Of a stretch of 64,000 bases of DNA, positions 28,576-37,831 are shown piece by piece. How positions within the stretch are numbered: position 1 is the first letter of the stretch; the number at the start of each line of letters is the position of its first letter. A model generated the notes under the pieces. It saw only the letters and a program-made list of their open reading frames with translations. It had not been told where the DNA came from and did not search any database. Position numbers and translations under genes: made by a program. Where the stretch lies: positions 51,579-115,578 of the forward strand of contig JALOAH010000002.1 of NCBI GenBank assembly GCA_023228865.1, written 5' to 3'. The stretch comes from Porticoccaceae bacterium. Lineage in GTDB: Bacteria; Pseudomonadota; Gammaproteobacteria; Pseudomonadales; Porticoccaceae.

Positions 28576-30735
28576 TTACAACGGTTGCAGCTTGGCATAC
28601 TGCAACACCAGCCACTTGGCGCCAACATCATCGAAATTCACCTGCACCCGCCCGTGGGCACCACTGCCTTCAAAATTGAGCACGACGCCCTCGCCAAAAA
28701 TACTGTGCATGACCCGCTGGCCAAGGTGAAAGCCGCTGTCTTCATTGGGGGCAATAAAGCTGGCCGCTTTGGCATTGGCGGCGCCAAAGGGGCGGGAAAT
28801 ACTGGCGCCCAGGCGCACTTCTTCAATCAGCTGTTTGGGAATATCGCGCACAAAGCGGGATAGCGCATTAAATGACTCCGAGCCATAGAGATGGCGGGTT
28901 TCCGCATAGGTCAGGTACAGCTTTTCCATGGCTCTGGTAATGCCCACATAGCAGAGGCGGCGCTCCTCTTCCAAACGACCGGGCTCTTCCACCGACATTT
29001 TGTGGGGAAAGAGGTTCTCTTCCATACCGGCAAGAAAGACCAGGGGAAATTCCAACCCTTTGGCCGAATGCAGGGTCATCAGCTGCACGGCGTCTTCATC
29101 CTTGTCGGCCTGCTGTTCGCCCGCATCCAGCGCCGCCTCGGCAAGAAACTGGGGCAGGGGCGGCGCATCGGCGTCTTCGGGGTCAAAGCCCTGGGTTGCG
29201 GTGACCAGTTCCCGCAGGTTTTCCACCCGGGCTTCGCCGCGCTCGCCTTTTTCCTTGCCGTGGAAATCCAGCAGACCGCTCATCTGAATGACATGGTCAA
29301 CCTGTTCGTGAATGGGAAGTTGGCGGCTGTCCTCGTCGAGACGGTCGATCAAATTGATAAAGCTCTGCAATGCATTTGCCGCCCTGCCGGGAAGACCGGG
29401 GATGACATCGGCGGTTGCCTGCCACAGGGCTATACCCTTTTCGCGGGCGCGCTGGCGCACCGCATCCAGGGTTTTATCGCCAATACCCCTGGTGGGTGTA
29501 TTCACCACGCGCTCAAAGGCGGCGTCGTCAAAGCGGTTGACGATCAGGCGCAGGTAGGCGAGGGCATTGCGAATTTCGAGGCGGTCGTAGAATTTCTGGC
29601 CACCGTAAATACGGTAGGGAATCTGTTCCCGCAACAGCGCCTCTTCCAGCACCCGCGACTGGGCATTGGAGCGATAGAGAATGGCGGCATGGCTGCGCAA
29701 ATTGCCTTTGCCAACCCAGGACTGAATACGTTCGGCAATAAAGCGCGCCTCGTCGTGTTCATTGAAACCGGCATAGAGGGAAATCGCTTCGCCATCCTCT
29801 TCTTCCGTCCACAGGTTTTTGCCAAGGCGATCGCTGTTGCGGGCGATCACCGCATTGGCCGCGTTGAGGATAGTGCCGGTGGAGCGGTAATTCTGTTCGA
29901 GGCGAACAATTTTTGTGAGCGGAAAATGGCTGGAAAAATTCTGAATATTCTCGATGCGCGCCCCCCGCCAGCCGTAGATGGACTGATCATCGTCGCCCAC
30001 CGCAGTGACCATGCCGGCAGTGCCCGCCAGCATGCGCAGCCAGGCGTACTGAATGGCGTTGGTATCCTGAAATTCGTCCACGAGAATATGGCCAAAACGC
30101 TGCTGGTAGTGGGCGAGCAGCTGGGGGCTGTTGAGCCAGAGTTCGTGGGCGCGCAGCAACAACTCGGCAAAATCCACCATGCCACCGCGCTGGCAGGCCT
30201 CTTCGTAGGCGACATAAATGCGCAGCATGGTGGTATTGAAAGGGTCGCGGGCAGGTTCTATATGCCGCGCCCGCAGCCCCTCATCCTTCTGGGCGTTGAT
30301 AAACCACTGCGCCTGCTTGGGGGGATAGCGACCGTCGTCAATATCGAGACTGGCGCAAATCCGTTTCACCAGGCGCAGCTGATCATCGGAATCGAGGATC
30401 TGGAAATTTTCCGGCAACCCGGCCTCGTGCCAGTGCGCCTTGAGGAGGCGGTGGGCAAGGCCGTGAAAGGTGCCCACCCACATGCCCCTGGGGGAAATGC
30501 CGAGCATGTCCTGGATTCTGGCGCGCATTTCATGGGCGGCCTTATTGGTAAAGGTGACCGCGAGAATGCTGTGGGGGGAAACCTGCTCCACCTGCACCAG
30601 CCAGGCGATGCGGTGCACCAGAACACGGGTTTTGCCACTGCCTGCGCCAGCCAGCACCAGCAAATGATTGCCGGTGTGGCTTACGGCTTCCCGCTGGGCG
30701 CTGTTGAGAGGGTCGATTATTGCTGTCACATCCAT
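28576..30735 (-). CDS. uvrD: DNA helicase II UvrD
   Basis: 719 residues from ATG 30735, giving the classical MDVT...LNSAQREAV start and the E. coli UvrD length. SF1A motifs in order: Q motif at about 14, Walker A GAGSGKTRV (about 30), Ia TFTNKAAHEMR, II VDEFQDTNAIQYAW, III GDDDQSIYGWRGA, IV LEQNYRST, V MTLHSAKGLEFPLVF and VI RRLCYVGITRA. The C-terminal Tudor-like end (GEGVVLNFEGSG) binds partners. Acts in mismatch and excision repair. Confidence 0.96.
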   Translation of the reverse strand: MDVTAIIDPLNSAQREAVSHTGNHLLVLAGAGSGKTRVLVHRIAWLVQVEQVSPHSILAVTFTNKAAHEMRARIQDMLGISPRGMWVGTFHGLAHRLLKAHWHEAGLPENFQILDSDDQLRLVKRICASLDIDDGRYPPKQAQWFINAQKDEGLRARHIEPARDPFNTTMLRIYVAYEEACQRGGMVDFAELLLRAHELWLNSPQLLAHYQQRFGHILVDEFQDTNAIQYAWLRMLAGTAGMVTAVGDDDQSIYGWRGARIENIQNFSSHFPLTKIVRLEQNYRSTGTILNAANAVIARNSDRLGKNLWTEEEDGEAISLYAGFNEHDEARFIAERIQSWVGKGNLRSHAAILYRSNAQSRVLEEALLREQIPYRIYGGQKFYDRLEIRNALAYLRLIVNRFDDAAFERVVNTPTRGIGDKTLDAVRQRAREKGIALWQATADVIPGLPGRAANALQSFINLIDRLDEDSRQLPIHEQVDHVIQMSGLLDFHGKEKGERGEARVENLRELVTATQGFDPEDADAPPLPQFLAEAALDAGEQQADKDEDAVQLMTLHSAKGLEFPLVFLAGMEENLFPHKMSVEEPGRLEEERRLCYVGITRAMEKLYLTYAETRHLYGSESFNALSRFVRDIPKQLIEEVRLGASISRPFGAANAKAASFIAPNEDSGFHLGQRVMHSIFGEGVVLNFEGSGAHGRVQVNFDDVGAKWLVLQYAKLQPL

Positions 30736-30892
30736 GGCCAGGGATTCTACCAGATCAATGGCAACGGCAGGCAGCGGAAGCCACCTATTGAAAACAATAG
30801 TGCTGATGATTGCCAATTAGAGGAGTGCAACAGCTCGCTATTTTTGTTGAATTGTTCATACTTGTTGGGTTTTTGGCACAGAAGGAAACACC

Positions 30893-31753
30893 ATGGACTC
30901 CCGTGACGTTGTAGAAATCCTCCGCGCAAGACCGGCTTCCGACGGCGACGGCGTGCGCCTGCTGCGGGTTTTTGGCGGCAACGGCCCAGAGCGTTTCGAC
31001 CCGTTTTTACTGCTCGACGAGTTCGGCTCCGATCAACCCCTGGATTACCAGGGCGGCTTTCCCCCCCACCCACACCGCGGTTTTGAGACGGTCACCTATA
31101 TGCTCCACGGCAAAATGGAGCATCGGGATCACCTCGGCAATGTGGGTCTGCTCAGCGACGGGGGGGTGCAGTGGATGACGGCGGGGCGGGGTATTGTTCA
31201 CTCCGAAATGCCAAAACAAACCCAGGGTTTAATGCAGGGCTTCCAGCTGTGGGTCAACCTGCCCGCCAGCAAAAAAATGAAGCCTGCATCCTACAGTGAC
31301 ATTGCCGCTGCCGAACTGCCGCTTTATCCGCTGGCCAACGCCAGCATCAAACTGATCGCCGGTGAAATAAGCGTCGCGGGCAAGCTATTGAAAGGCTATT
31401 TCAATATCGCCGACACCAGGGTGATCTATGGAGATATTCGCCTTGAACCCGAATCCAGCCTGACGGTGAACCTGGACAGCGATCTCAACGCCCTCGTCTA
31501 TGCCTTTGTCGGCAATCCCTGTGTGGGCACCAGCGCCTTCAGAATGGAAACCAAATCCTTGGCAAGACTGGGCAGCGGCGACAGCATCACCTTCAGCAAT
31601 CCCGGCTCGCAACCGGCATCCCTGTTGCTGCTGGCGGGACAACCGTTAAAAGAACCTGTGGTTCAATACGGCCCTTTTGTGATGAACACCAGAGATGAAA
31701 TTGACCTGGCCATACAACAATACCAGGCTGGCACCCTCACAGGAGCGGGCTGA
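30893..31753 (+). CDS. Pirin family protein
   Basis: 286 residues, bicupin. The metal site is readable as HPHRGFETVTYM, HRDHLGN and SEMP (three His and one Glu of the pirin/quercetinase type, about residues 58-104). Cytoplasmic. Some members open flavonoids with O2, others are regulators; which applies here cannot be said. AAGGAAACACC precedes the ATG. Divergent from uvrD, convergent with the Sel1 protein gene. Confidence 0.92.
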   Translation: MDSRDVVEILRARPASDGDGVRLLRVFGGNGPERFDPFLLLDEFGSDQPLDYQGGFPPHPHRGFETVTYMLHGKMEHRDHLGNVGLLSDGGVQWMTAGRGIVHSEMPKQTQGLMQGFQLWVNLPASKKMKPASYSDIAAAELPLYPLANASIKLIAGEISVAGKLLKGYFNIADTRVIYGDIRLEPESSLTVNLDSDLNALVYAFVGNPCVGTSAFRMETKSLARLGSGDSITFSNPGSQPASLLLLAGQPLKEPVVQYGPFVMNTRDEIDLAIQQYQAGTLTGAG

Positions 31754-31777
31754 ACGCCTCGGTAGGGGACGCAAGGA

Positions 31778-32764
31778 TCATTGCCCTGAATCCGCCAGCC
31801 CCTGCAACTCGGCAAACCGGCGCGGCCAGGGTTTGAGTTGGCGCAATGTCACCGGCATGGCCAGGATGTGGTCAACGGCGGCGGCGCGATCGGCAAAAGC
31901 ACCCATCAGCACATAGTGAAATTGCTTGCCCTGGCGAACGATAACCGCAGTTTCCACCTGGCCTTCAAGGTTGTGCCTGGCGATAAAGGAGGCTATGCCC
32001 TGATCGTTTTCGGTCACTGCCAACTGAATACTGAAATGCTGGGGGTTCTGCTCATTCAGCCAGGATGACGGCCCTTCTCGCCCCGGACTCTTCCGGGGAG
32101 GTGCAGTCAGCTGTGCCGATGGTTTAAGCGGTTCTGGCGCCTGTTGAGCGGCAATCGTCGGCGTCGAGTCTGTACCCAGACTCTGTGGCTGATGTTGCCC
32201 CCGCGGTGACAGGGGTTCTGCTTTAAGGCGGGGAATTTTGTTGCTGGCGATTAATTGCCGGGCTCTTTCATGGCCGTTTTGCTCCGCAAGATTGAAATAG
32301 GCCACCGCTTTGTCGTTGTTTCTGGCAACCCCCAGCCCCGAATAATACTGAATCGCCAGATTGAACTGGGCATTGGCAACCCCGGCATCCGCCGCCTTTT
32401 GCCACCAGTGGCTCGCCAGCTGTTCATTTTTGCCGACGCCGCGGCCATGTTTGTAGGCATTGCCAAGATTAAAGCTGGCAATACTGTGGCCGAGAAGAGC
32501 TGCCTTTTCATACCAGGCGAAAGCAGCGGTATCGTCCTTGACGACACCCAGCCCCTGATCGTAGAGAACACCGAGATGGAAATAGACCCTGGCATCACCA
32601 GGATGCTGATCTTCAGCGGCCTGCCGCCACAGGTTCCAGGCGAGGGGATAATTGTGCTGGTCGTAGGCCGCCTTGCCGTCGTCAAAACCCGGGTTTTCCG
32701 CCAGACAACAGAGGCTGGTGACCAGGGCCAAAAAAGCAACTATCGCGCTGCGCTTGCACTGCAT
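31778..32764 (-). CDS. Exported Sel1-repeat protein with SPOR domain
   Basis: 328 residues. Signal peptide (about 1-22, SLCCLAE), then four Sel1-like TPR repeats (ARVYFHLGVLYDQGLGV, ASFNLGNAYKHGRGV, AQFNLAIQYYSGLGV, and a degenerate first one), a Pro/Gln-rich linker (about 175-240), and a C-terminal SPOR domain (about 243-320: FSIQLAV ... GAFADRAAA). SPOR domains bind denuded septal peptidoglycan, so a periplasmic, envelope-linked role is likely. Target unknown. Confidence 0.87.
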   Translation of the reverse strand: MQCKRSAIVAFLALVTSLCCLAENPGFDDGKAAYDQHNYPLAWNLWRQAAEDQHPGDARVYFHLGVLYDQGLGVVKDDTAAFAWYEKAALLGHSIASFNLGNAYKHGRGVGKNEQLASHWWQKAADAGVANAQFNLAIQYYSGLGVARNNDKAVAYFNLAEQNGHERARQLIASNKIPRLKAEPLSPRGQHQPQSLGTDSTPTIAAQQAPEPLKPSAQLTAPPRKSPGREGPSSWLNEQNPQHFSIQLAVTENDQGIASFIARHNLEGQVETAVIVRQGKQFHYVLMGAFADRAAAVDHILAMPVTLRQLKPWPRRFAELQGLADSGQ

Positions 32765-32846
32765 TTGTAGAGGGTTCCAGAGGTGGGGCAGTCCATAACC
32801 AGGACATTACATCGGCGCCCCTGTAACCCTGAGGTCAGCAATGCTG

Positions 32847-33239
32847 TTAGCCGCCATTATTTTCAATGTTGACAACCTGCAACCGCCTGACTTTGCCATT
32901 TGGCAGTTTCCAGTCGATCACCCCACCTTTAGATAGGCCGATAAGGGCGCTGCCCACCGGGGAGAGCACGGAAATTTTCATGGCAGCGACATCGGCTTCA
33001 TGGGGAAACACCAGGGTGACACGGGTTTCATCGCCATTGTCCAGGTCTGCAAAGGTCAGGGTGGAACCCATGGCGACAACGGTATCGGGAAAGCGCGCGT
33101 CGCTGACAACTTTTGCTCGCGCGAGTTCAGCGTCGAGAGCTTCGCTGTTGGCATCATCTATTTTTTCAATCAGGGTCATCAGCCTGTTGTAATCGCTCTC
33201 TTTCAAGGTAATAGCGCTGGGTCTGGTTTTTTTGGTCAT
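32847..33239 (-). CDS. rnk: Rnk, regulator of nucleoside diphosphate kinase
   Basis: 130 residues: short N-terminal coiled coil (YNRLMTLIEKI ... LDAELARAKVV) and a GreA/GreB-type C-terminal FKBP-like domain (MGSTLTFADLD, VTLVFPHEAD, LSPVGSALIGLSKGGVIDWKLPNGK). This combination and length identify Rnk, an RNA polymerase-binding anti-Gre-like factor. The coil is shorter than in GreA. Confidence 0.9.
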   Translation of the reverse strand: MTKKTRPSAITLKESDYNRLMTLIEKIDDANSEALDAELARAKVVSDARFPDTVVAMGSTLTFADLDNGDETRVTLVFPHEADVAAMKISVLSPVGSALIGLSKGGVIDWKLPNGKVRRLQVVNIENNGG

Positions 33240-33342
33240 GGCATCATTTCTTTGGTTTCTATCACGGAATAAACCGCCATAACCAGCACATCAGTGGACG
33301 TACAAAAGGTGGCGGAAGCAGGTTTTTGTTCGGCAGATTTCG

Positions 33343-33372
33343 GGCGATTAAAGCGGAACCGCTCTAATCGCC
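33343..33372. terminator. Hairpin behind the two-component operon
   Basis: Fourteen-base arms (GGCGATTAAAGCGG against CCGCTCTAATCGCC) with a single mismatch and a minimal loop. It stands between the histidine kinase stop (33515) and rnk. No T tract follows on the minus strand, so function as a terminator is only probable. Confidence 0.45.
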
Positions 33373-33514
33373 TTAGAAAAGGAAGACAGCGCCAGTGCCC
33401 GAGCCCAGGGCGCGACGATTAATCTGTGTTATGAAGATAGCCGAAAAAATCATGGCCAACCATAGCACTTTGCTCGGCATTGGAGAAGCCCCCAGGAGCT
33501 CGACAGCCCACTGG

Positions 33515-34852
33515 TCAGGGCACAGGAAGGCTGATCTGCACTTCCAGCCCGCCGAGTGGCGATGCCCCCAATGACAGGGCGCCCTGATAGGCGTCGACAA
33601 TGTCGGCGACGATAGCCAGCCCCAAGCCCTGACCGGCAGCTGCTTCATCGAGCCGCTGACCCCGCGCCAGCACCAGGCGGCGCTTATCGTCGTCGACAAT
33701 GCCGGTGCCGTCGTCTCCCAGGGTAATCAGGCAGCGATTGTTGTTGCTGGCAATGGTCAGACTCATGCGGCTTTTCGCCCACTTAAAGCCGTTATCCATG
33801 ATATTGCCGAGCAATTCAAGCATGTCCGCCCGCTCTAATTGCAGGGGTTCCAGGGGCAGATCGCAATCAACGGCCAACTGTCGATTGTGGGCTCGCTCCA
33901 AGGCTGTAATTAATAGGGGAACGTCCCTTTGCGGCTGAAAAGGCTCGGCAACCAAACCGGAACCGCCTGTGGTGTGCGCCTGACCCAATTCCCGATGAAT
34001 GCGTCTGCCAATCTGATCAATCTGTTCGCGAAGGGCAGAATACAGCTCTTGTTGTTGACGAATTTCGTTGCGCTCCACCAGGGTGGAAAGCACCGCCAAC
34101 GGGGTTTTCAGGGCATGACCAAGGTTGCCGAGGGCATTGCGGGAGCGCAGCAGCGCGCGGCGGGATTCCGCCAGCAGCACGTTGACCTGACGAATAAAAG
34201 GCAACAGCTCTGCCGGACCGGTTTCATCCACAGCCTGACGCTCTCCGGACTGAATGGCCGCCACTTGGCGGCGCGCCGTTTCAACGGGTTTCAGCGCCCG
34301 ACCAAACCAGTGGTTTAATACTGCCACCGTGGCGATCAGGGCAATCCCCCAGAGAATCGCCAGCAGCGCCAGGGCGCGGTGAATTTCTGTGCTCAAACCA
34401 CGGTAATCCGCCGCCGCGGTAATCACAAAGTCATTGCCGAAGCGGCGATGCTGCCTGGTGACGCCGGCAAGGTGCTGCTTCACCGGGCCGTCGAGTTTGA
34501 ACAGGTGACCCCTGGCGGCGGCGTCGGGAATGGTCAGATCCAGATCCCAGAGGGAGCGCGAGCGCCAGCGCTGCCCAGCGAATTCGATAACAAAATAGTG
34601 CCCGGAGAAGGGGCGCTTATAGCTGGCATCCAGGCGTTCGGTGTCGAGAAAAATATCGTCGCCGTTTCTGCGAATAGCCGTGAGAAGCCGGTCGACACTG
34701 TTGTGCAACTCATCAGCGACGACTCTGTTCTGAAACTGGGCAAACAGCAGCCAGGCGCCGGTGGAGACGATGACGGCCAGCACCACGATCACGATCGCAA
34801 TGGCCACCGCCAGGTTGCGGCGCAGGGATTGGGGGCGCGAAGGGTTTTTCAA
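33515..34852 (-). CDS. Sensor histidine kinase (PhoQ/QseC-like)
   Basis: 445 residues, TTG start overlapping the regulator stop (TTGA). Membrane helices at about 13-37 and 160-180 enclose a periplasmic sensor of about 120 residues (contains FSGHYFVIEFAGQRWRSRSLW, as in PhoQ-type sensors). HAMP, then the H-box LGNLGHALKTPLAVL with phospho-acceptor H246, N-box NIMDNGFKWA, and G1 GDDGTGI / G2 GQGLGLAI. All catalytic boxes are intact. The signal is unknown; PepSY neighbours suggest envelope or metal sensing. Confidence 0.9.
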   Translation of the reverse strand: MKNPSRPQSLRRNLAVAIAIVIVVLAVIVSTGAWLLFAQFQNRVVADELHNSVDRLLTAIRRNGDDIFLDTERLDASYKRPFSGHYFVIEFAGQRWRSRSLWDLDLTIPDAAARGHLFKLDGPVKQHLAGVTRQHRRFGNDFVITAAADYRGLSTEIHRALALLAILWGIALIATVAVLNHWFGRALKPVETARRQVAAIQSGERQAVDETGPAELLPFIRQVNVLLAESRRALLRSRNALGNLGHALKTPLAVLSTLVERNEIRQQQELYSALREQIDQIGRRIHRELGQAHTTGGSGLVAEPFQPQRDVPLLITALERAHNRQLAVDCDLPLEPLQLERADMLELLGNIMDNGFKWAKSRMSLTIASNNNRCLITLGDDGTGIVDDDKRRLVLARGQRLDEAAAGQGLGLAIVADIVDAYQGALSLGASPLGGLEVQISLPVP

Positions 34853-35517
34853 GGCTGAAGACCACGGAAAATATAGCCCTGGCCACGCCGCGTGATGATG
34901 GTGTCACGACCCAGTTTGTCCCTGATGTGACTGATATGCACCTCGATCACATTGGCGGAGCGATCCGCATCCTGGCTGTAGAGGTGTTCGGCAATTTGAT
35001 ATTTTGACAACAGGCGCCCGGGGTTGAGCATCAGGTAGCGCAGCAGGCTGAACTCGCTCCCGGTGAGGCTGATTTCGCTATCCCCCAGACGCACAGACTG
35101 GCGGGACTCATCCAGCAATAAACCTCCAGCCTTCAGGGTCGACCCTGGGTCAGCACCATAACTGCGACGAATCAGCGCCCGCAGCCGCAACACCAGCTCA
35201 TCGGGATGAAAGGGTTTGCCGAGATAGTCGTCAGCCCCAGCTTCAAGACCGGCGATGCGATCACTCCAGGCATTTCTCGCCGTCAACACCATCACAGGCA
35301 GTTTGACACCGGCCTGGCGCCACTCCGTCAACACTTCCAGCCCGCTCTTCCCCGGCAAACCCAGGTCGAGGACAACAGCGTCATAATTTTCGGCAACCAG
35401 CGCATTGGCGGCGTCGCGGCCATCCACCAACCAGTCACAGGCATAGCCTTCCAGACGCAGGCGGGCGTTGATTTCATCAGCGAGGCCAACATTGTCTTCC
35501 ACCACCAGTAGCCGCAT
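34849..35517 (-). CDS. OmpR/PhoP-family response regulator
   Basis: 222 residues. Receiver with acidic pair EDN (8-10), phospho-acceptor Asp in VVLDLGLPG (about 51), Thr in MVLTARNAW and Lys in YLGKPF. Winged-helix DNA-binding domain with SLTGSEFSLLRYLMLNPGRLLSKYQIAEHLY and VEVHISHIRDKLG-like end. It overlaps the kinase gene by 4 bases and the PepSY gene by 1 base, so the four genes are one operon. Confidence 0.95.
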   Translation of the reverse strand: MRLLVVEDNVGLADEINARLRLEGYACDWLVDGRDAANALVAENYDAVVLDLGLPGKSGLEVLTEWRQAGVKLPVMVLTARNAWSDRIAGLEAGADDYLGKPFHPDELVLRLRALIRRSYGADPGSTLKAGGLLLDESRQSVRLGDSEISLTGSEFSLLRYLMLNPGRLLSKYQIAEHLYSQDADRSANVIEVHISHIRDKLGRDTIITRRGQGYIFRGLQP

Positions 35518-35819
35518 CAGTCCTCGATTTCGTCCTCAAGAATTCGGCCACTGCGGGCGTCAATCTCCAGCTCCCGCACCTGATTGGCAGTGGTTAATAT
35601 TTCAAGTTCATAGACATAGGTCTCACCCTCGGCTTCCAGTTCCACTTCCAGAATCCGGGCTTCGGGGTAACGGTCAAAAAGTGCAGTGACGATGGCCTCA
35701 AAGGGCATCAGCTCGCCACTGCGACGCAACGCCAGCGCCTCGTTGTGACTCAAGTCACCGGCGCTGGCGCCTGCACAGAGTAGCCCCAGCAGCAGCGCCG
35801 GGGTTTTGGCTTTAACCAT
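35517..35819 (-). CDS. Small exported PepSY-domain protein
   Basis: 100 residues: signal peptide (about 1-20, LLCAGASAGD) and one PepSY domain (ALALRRSGELMPFEAIV ... ILEVELEAEGETYVYELEILT ... VRELEIDARSGRILEDE). Periplasmic. The strongly acidic C-terminus EDEIED is notable. PepSY proteins upstream of PhoPQ-like systems are common and may modulate the sensor. Overlaps the first PepSY gene by 8 bases and the regulator by 1. Confidence 0.87.
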   Translation of the reverse strand: MVKAKTPALLLGLLCAGASAGDLSHNEALALRRSGELMPFEAIVTALFDRYPEARILEVELEAEGETYVYELEILTTANQVRELEIDARSGRILEDEIED

Positions 35820-36123
35820 CGTTATCTTGGCGATTTTTTACCACTTCACCGCTCTTGGCATCCATATGGACATCCCATTCGCTGTTGTTGGTATCGCGCA
35901 ATTCCAGTTTGTAGATGTACTTGCCGTAGTGATTCTCCAGCTCCGTCTCAACAATGTCTGCACCTGGGTGCAAATCCTGGGCAATTTTGTTGAGCTCACG
36001 AAAGTGCTTGATGGCTCCCTGTTCCACAAGTTCGACGGCTTTGTCGGGACCGACATCGTCCGCCAGAGCAGGAATGGCGGCACAGATGGCAACGGCAAAA
36101 AGACTGATAGTAATGGCTTTCAT
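35812..36123 (-). CDS. Exported PepSY-domain protein, first gene of the two-component operon
   Basis: 103 residues from ATG 36123, preceded by GAGGAA; the upstream extension to 36165 is not convincing. Signal peptide (about 1-21, AAIPALADD) and a PepSY domain (PDKAVELVEQGAIKHFRELNKIAQDLHPGADIVETELE ... YIYKLELRD ... WDVHMDAKSGEVVKN; read here in short pieces). Diverged from the second PepSY protein but same architecture, suggesting an old duplication. Confidence 0.87.
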   Translation of the reverse strand: MKAITISLFAVAICAAIPALADDVGPDKAVELVEQGAIKHFRELNKIAQDLHPGADIVETELENHYGKYIYKLELRDTNNSEWDVHMDAKSGEVVKNRQDNDG

Positions 36124-36383
36124 CGAGTATTCCTCATGTTGTTTACTGAGCCAACAGCATAGCAATGCTAACTGAATTCAAGCTGAATGGGCGATATTAA
36201 TCCGGCAAGCTTTTTAGGGGCTTAATTGGGGCACATACCCACTTTTACTCCTGCAACGTCGACATTTCCGCCGTCCATTGCTGGCAAGTATCCACACTGT
36301 GAACTGATACCTGTTTTCAACTGGCCATTTGGCTTTGATTGGTTATACTCTTTAGTTAGGTTCAATCATTAAGGATGTCTACC

Positions 36384-36770
36384 ATGCGTAATCGAATCTT
36401 TGTTCCCAAACCCTTCATTGCTTTTATGGTTTTTGTTTTTTCCATAGCCATGGTGCAAATTCCCGCCCAGGCGGCGCTGATGACGACGGAACAACTGGCT
36501 GCCAGCGCCCAGCATCATCTTGACCGGGAGCAGCTCAGCGCCCAGTTGCTCAGGGAAGATGTGAAAAACCAACTGCTGGTACTGGGTGTTGATCCGGCAT
36601 CCGTTCAGGAACGCATTAACAACCTGACCCAGGCTGAAATACAGCAGATTCAGGGACAGCTGAACAGCCTGCCCGCTGGCGGTGACGGCCTCGGCACTGT
36701 GGCCATGGTGCTGCTGATTTTAATTCTCCTCGAAGTTACCGGAATTATTGATATCTTCCCCCGCATCTGA
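36384..36770 (+). CDS. PA2779-like membrane protein
   Basis: 128 residues from ATG 36384, with AAGGA 8 bases before; ATG 36375 lies in the ribosome site. Signal-like helix (about 9-29, ending PAQAA), then an amphipathic region LMTTEQLAAS ... REDVKNQLLVLGVDPASVQERINNLTQ, and a C-terminal membrane helix (GTVAMVLLILILLEVTGIIDIF). This matches the family named after P. aeruginosa PA2779, always next to a PA2778-type peptidase. Function unknown. Confidence 0.83.
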   Translation: MRNRIFVPKPFIAFMVFVFSIAMVQIPAQAALMTTEQLAASAQHHLDREQLSAQLLREDVKNQLLVLGVDPASVQERINNLTQAEIQQIQGQLNSLPAGGDGLGTVAMVLLILILLEVTGIIDIFPRI

Positions 36771-36778
36771 CCCCTGGG

Positions 36779-36806
36779 CAGCCCGCCGTTTACCTAAGGC
36801 GGGCTG
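36779..36806 (+). terminator. Hairpin between the PA2779- and PA2778-like genes
   Basis: Nine-base perfect arms CAGCCCGCC / GGCGGGCTG with a 10-base loop, followed by TTCTCT. It sits directly before the GTG start of the next gene and contains the only purine-rich sequence that could act as its ribosome site, so it may be an attenuator or translation control as much as a terminator. Confidence 0.55.
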
Positions 36807-36812
36807 TTCTCT

Positions 36813-37763
36813 GTGAATAACCGCGCCCGTTTTCTCGTTGCTTTTGTCGCCGCGCTGCTCCTGTCTGGATGCACCAGCGCGCCGCAAACCCGGCAACTAA
36901 CAGCCTCACCGCCAGCCTCCATACACTCCTATCGCCTTATCAGTGGTGTGCCTTTTTATGCCCAGGAGCAATACCAGTGCGGCCCTGCCGCCCTGGCGAT
37001 GCTTCTCAACCATGCCGACGTCGCCGTTACCCCTCAGGAGCTAATTGACAAGGTGTATGTGCCCGAACGCCAGGGCGCCTTTCAGGTTGAGATGGTTGCC
37101 GCCAATCGCTCCTATCGCCGGCTCGCCTTGCCCATAGAGCCCAGCCTGTCTTCACTGCTAAACTGGGTCGACAGGGGTCAGCCAGTTCTGGTATTGCAGA
37201 ATCTCGGCCTCAGTTGGTACCCAAAGTGGCACTACGCCGTCGTTGTCGGCTACGACCTTAAAAAGAAGAAGATCATTCTTAATTCCGGCTTGACCCAGTA
37301 TTACACCATTTCAATGGCGCTGTTTGAGCGCACCTGGGCGCGCAGCCATTACTGGGGCATGGTCGCGCTGCAACCGGGATCACTGCCCCTGGCGGAAAAT
37401 GAAACCACCTATTTTCTGGCTGTGGCCGATGCGACAACGTTTATTGCCGCCGCCGAAGCCCAAAACGCCTGGCTCGCCGGCCTGCAGCAGTGGCCGACAT
37501 CCAAAAATTTGTTGATGGCTTACGGCAATTATCTGTACGGCCAAAACCAATTCGGCGCTGCGGCGGACATTTTCAAAAAAGTGGTTGCGCTTTACCCGGA
37601 TTACGCCCCTGGCTACAACAACCTCGCCGCCACCCACATTAGCACCGGGGAGTTTGCCAAAGCCATTCCCCTGGCGACCAAGGCCATCGCACTTGATCCG
37701 GCGAACAGGGCAACCTATTCACAAACGCTCCATGAAGCCAGGCAAAAGCGGCAAAACTTTTAA
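36813..37763 (+). CDS. PA2778-like cysteine peptidase lipoprotein with TPR
   Basis: 316 residues, GTG start. Lipobox LLLSGC (Cys about 21). C39-like papain-fold domain with the catalytic Cys in YAQEQYQCGPAALAMLL and His in WHYAVVVGYDL, plus an Asn in ILNSG. The C-terminal part holds TPR repeats (YGQNQFGAAADIFKKVVALYPDYAPGYNNLAA-type, then TGEFAKAIPLATKAIALDP). An outer-membrane or periplasmic peptidase paired with the upstream small membrane protein; substrate unknown. Confidence 0.86.
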   Translation: MNNRARFLVAFVAALLLSGCTSAPQTRQLTASPPASIHSYRLISGVPFYAQEQYQCGPAALAMLLNHADVAVTPQELIDKVYVPERQGAFQVEMVAANRSYRRLALPIEPSLSSLLNWVDRGQPVLVLQNLGLSWYPKWHYAVVVGYDLKKKKIILNSGLTQYYTISMALFERTWARSHYWGMVALQPGSLPLAENETTYFLAVADATTFIAAAEAQNAWLAGLQQWPTSKNLLMAYGNYLYGQNQFGAAADIFKKVVALYPDYAPGYNNLAATHISTGEFAKAIPLATKAIALDPANRATYSQTLHEARQKRQNF

Positions 37764-37764
37764 C

Positions 37765-37785
37765 CAGCAAGCCCTTGCTTTTTTT
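37765..37785 (+). terminator. Short Rho-independent terminator
   Basis: Five-base stem AGCAA/TTGCT with loop GCCC followed by six to seven T residues, 2 bases behind the peptidase stop. The stem is short but the T run is good. Confidence 0.5.
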
Positions 37786-37831
37786 ACTCAGCTCTCTAAT
37801 CTTCCGACTCCCTGCTAACCGGCGCAACCAC

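Noticed and set aside
28891..30906. Open frame of 671 codons on the plus strand
   Set aside because: It is antisense to uvrD over nearly its whole length, shows no family motifs and arises from the codon bias of the real gene.
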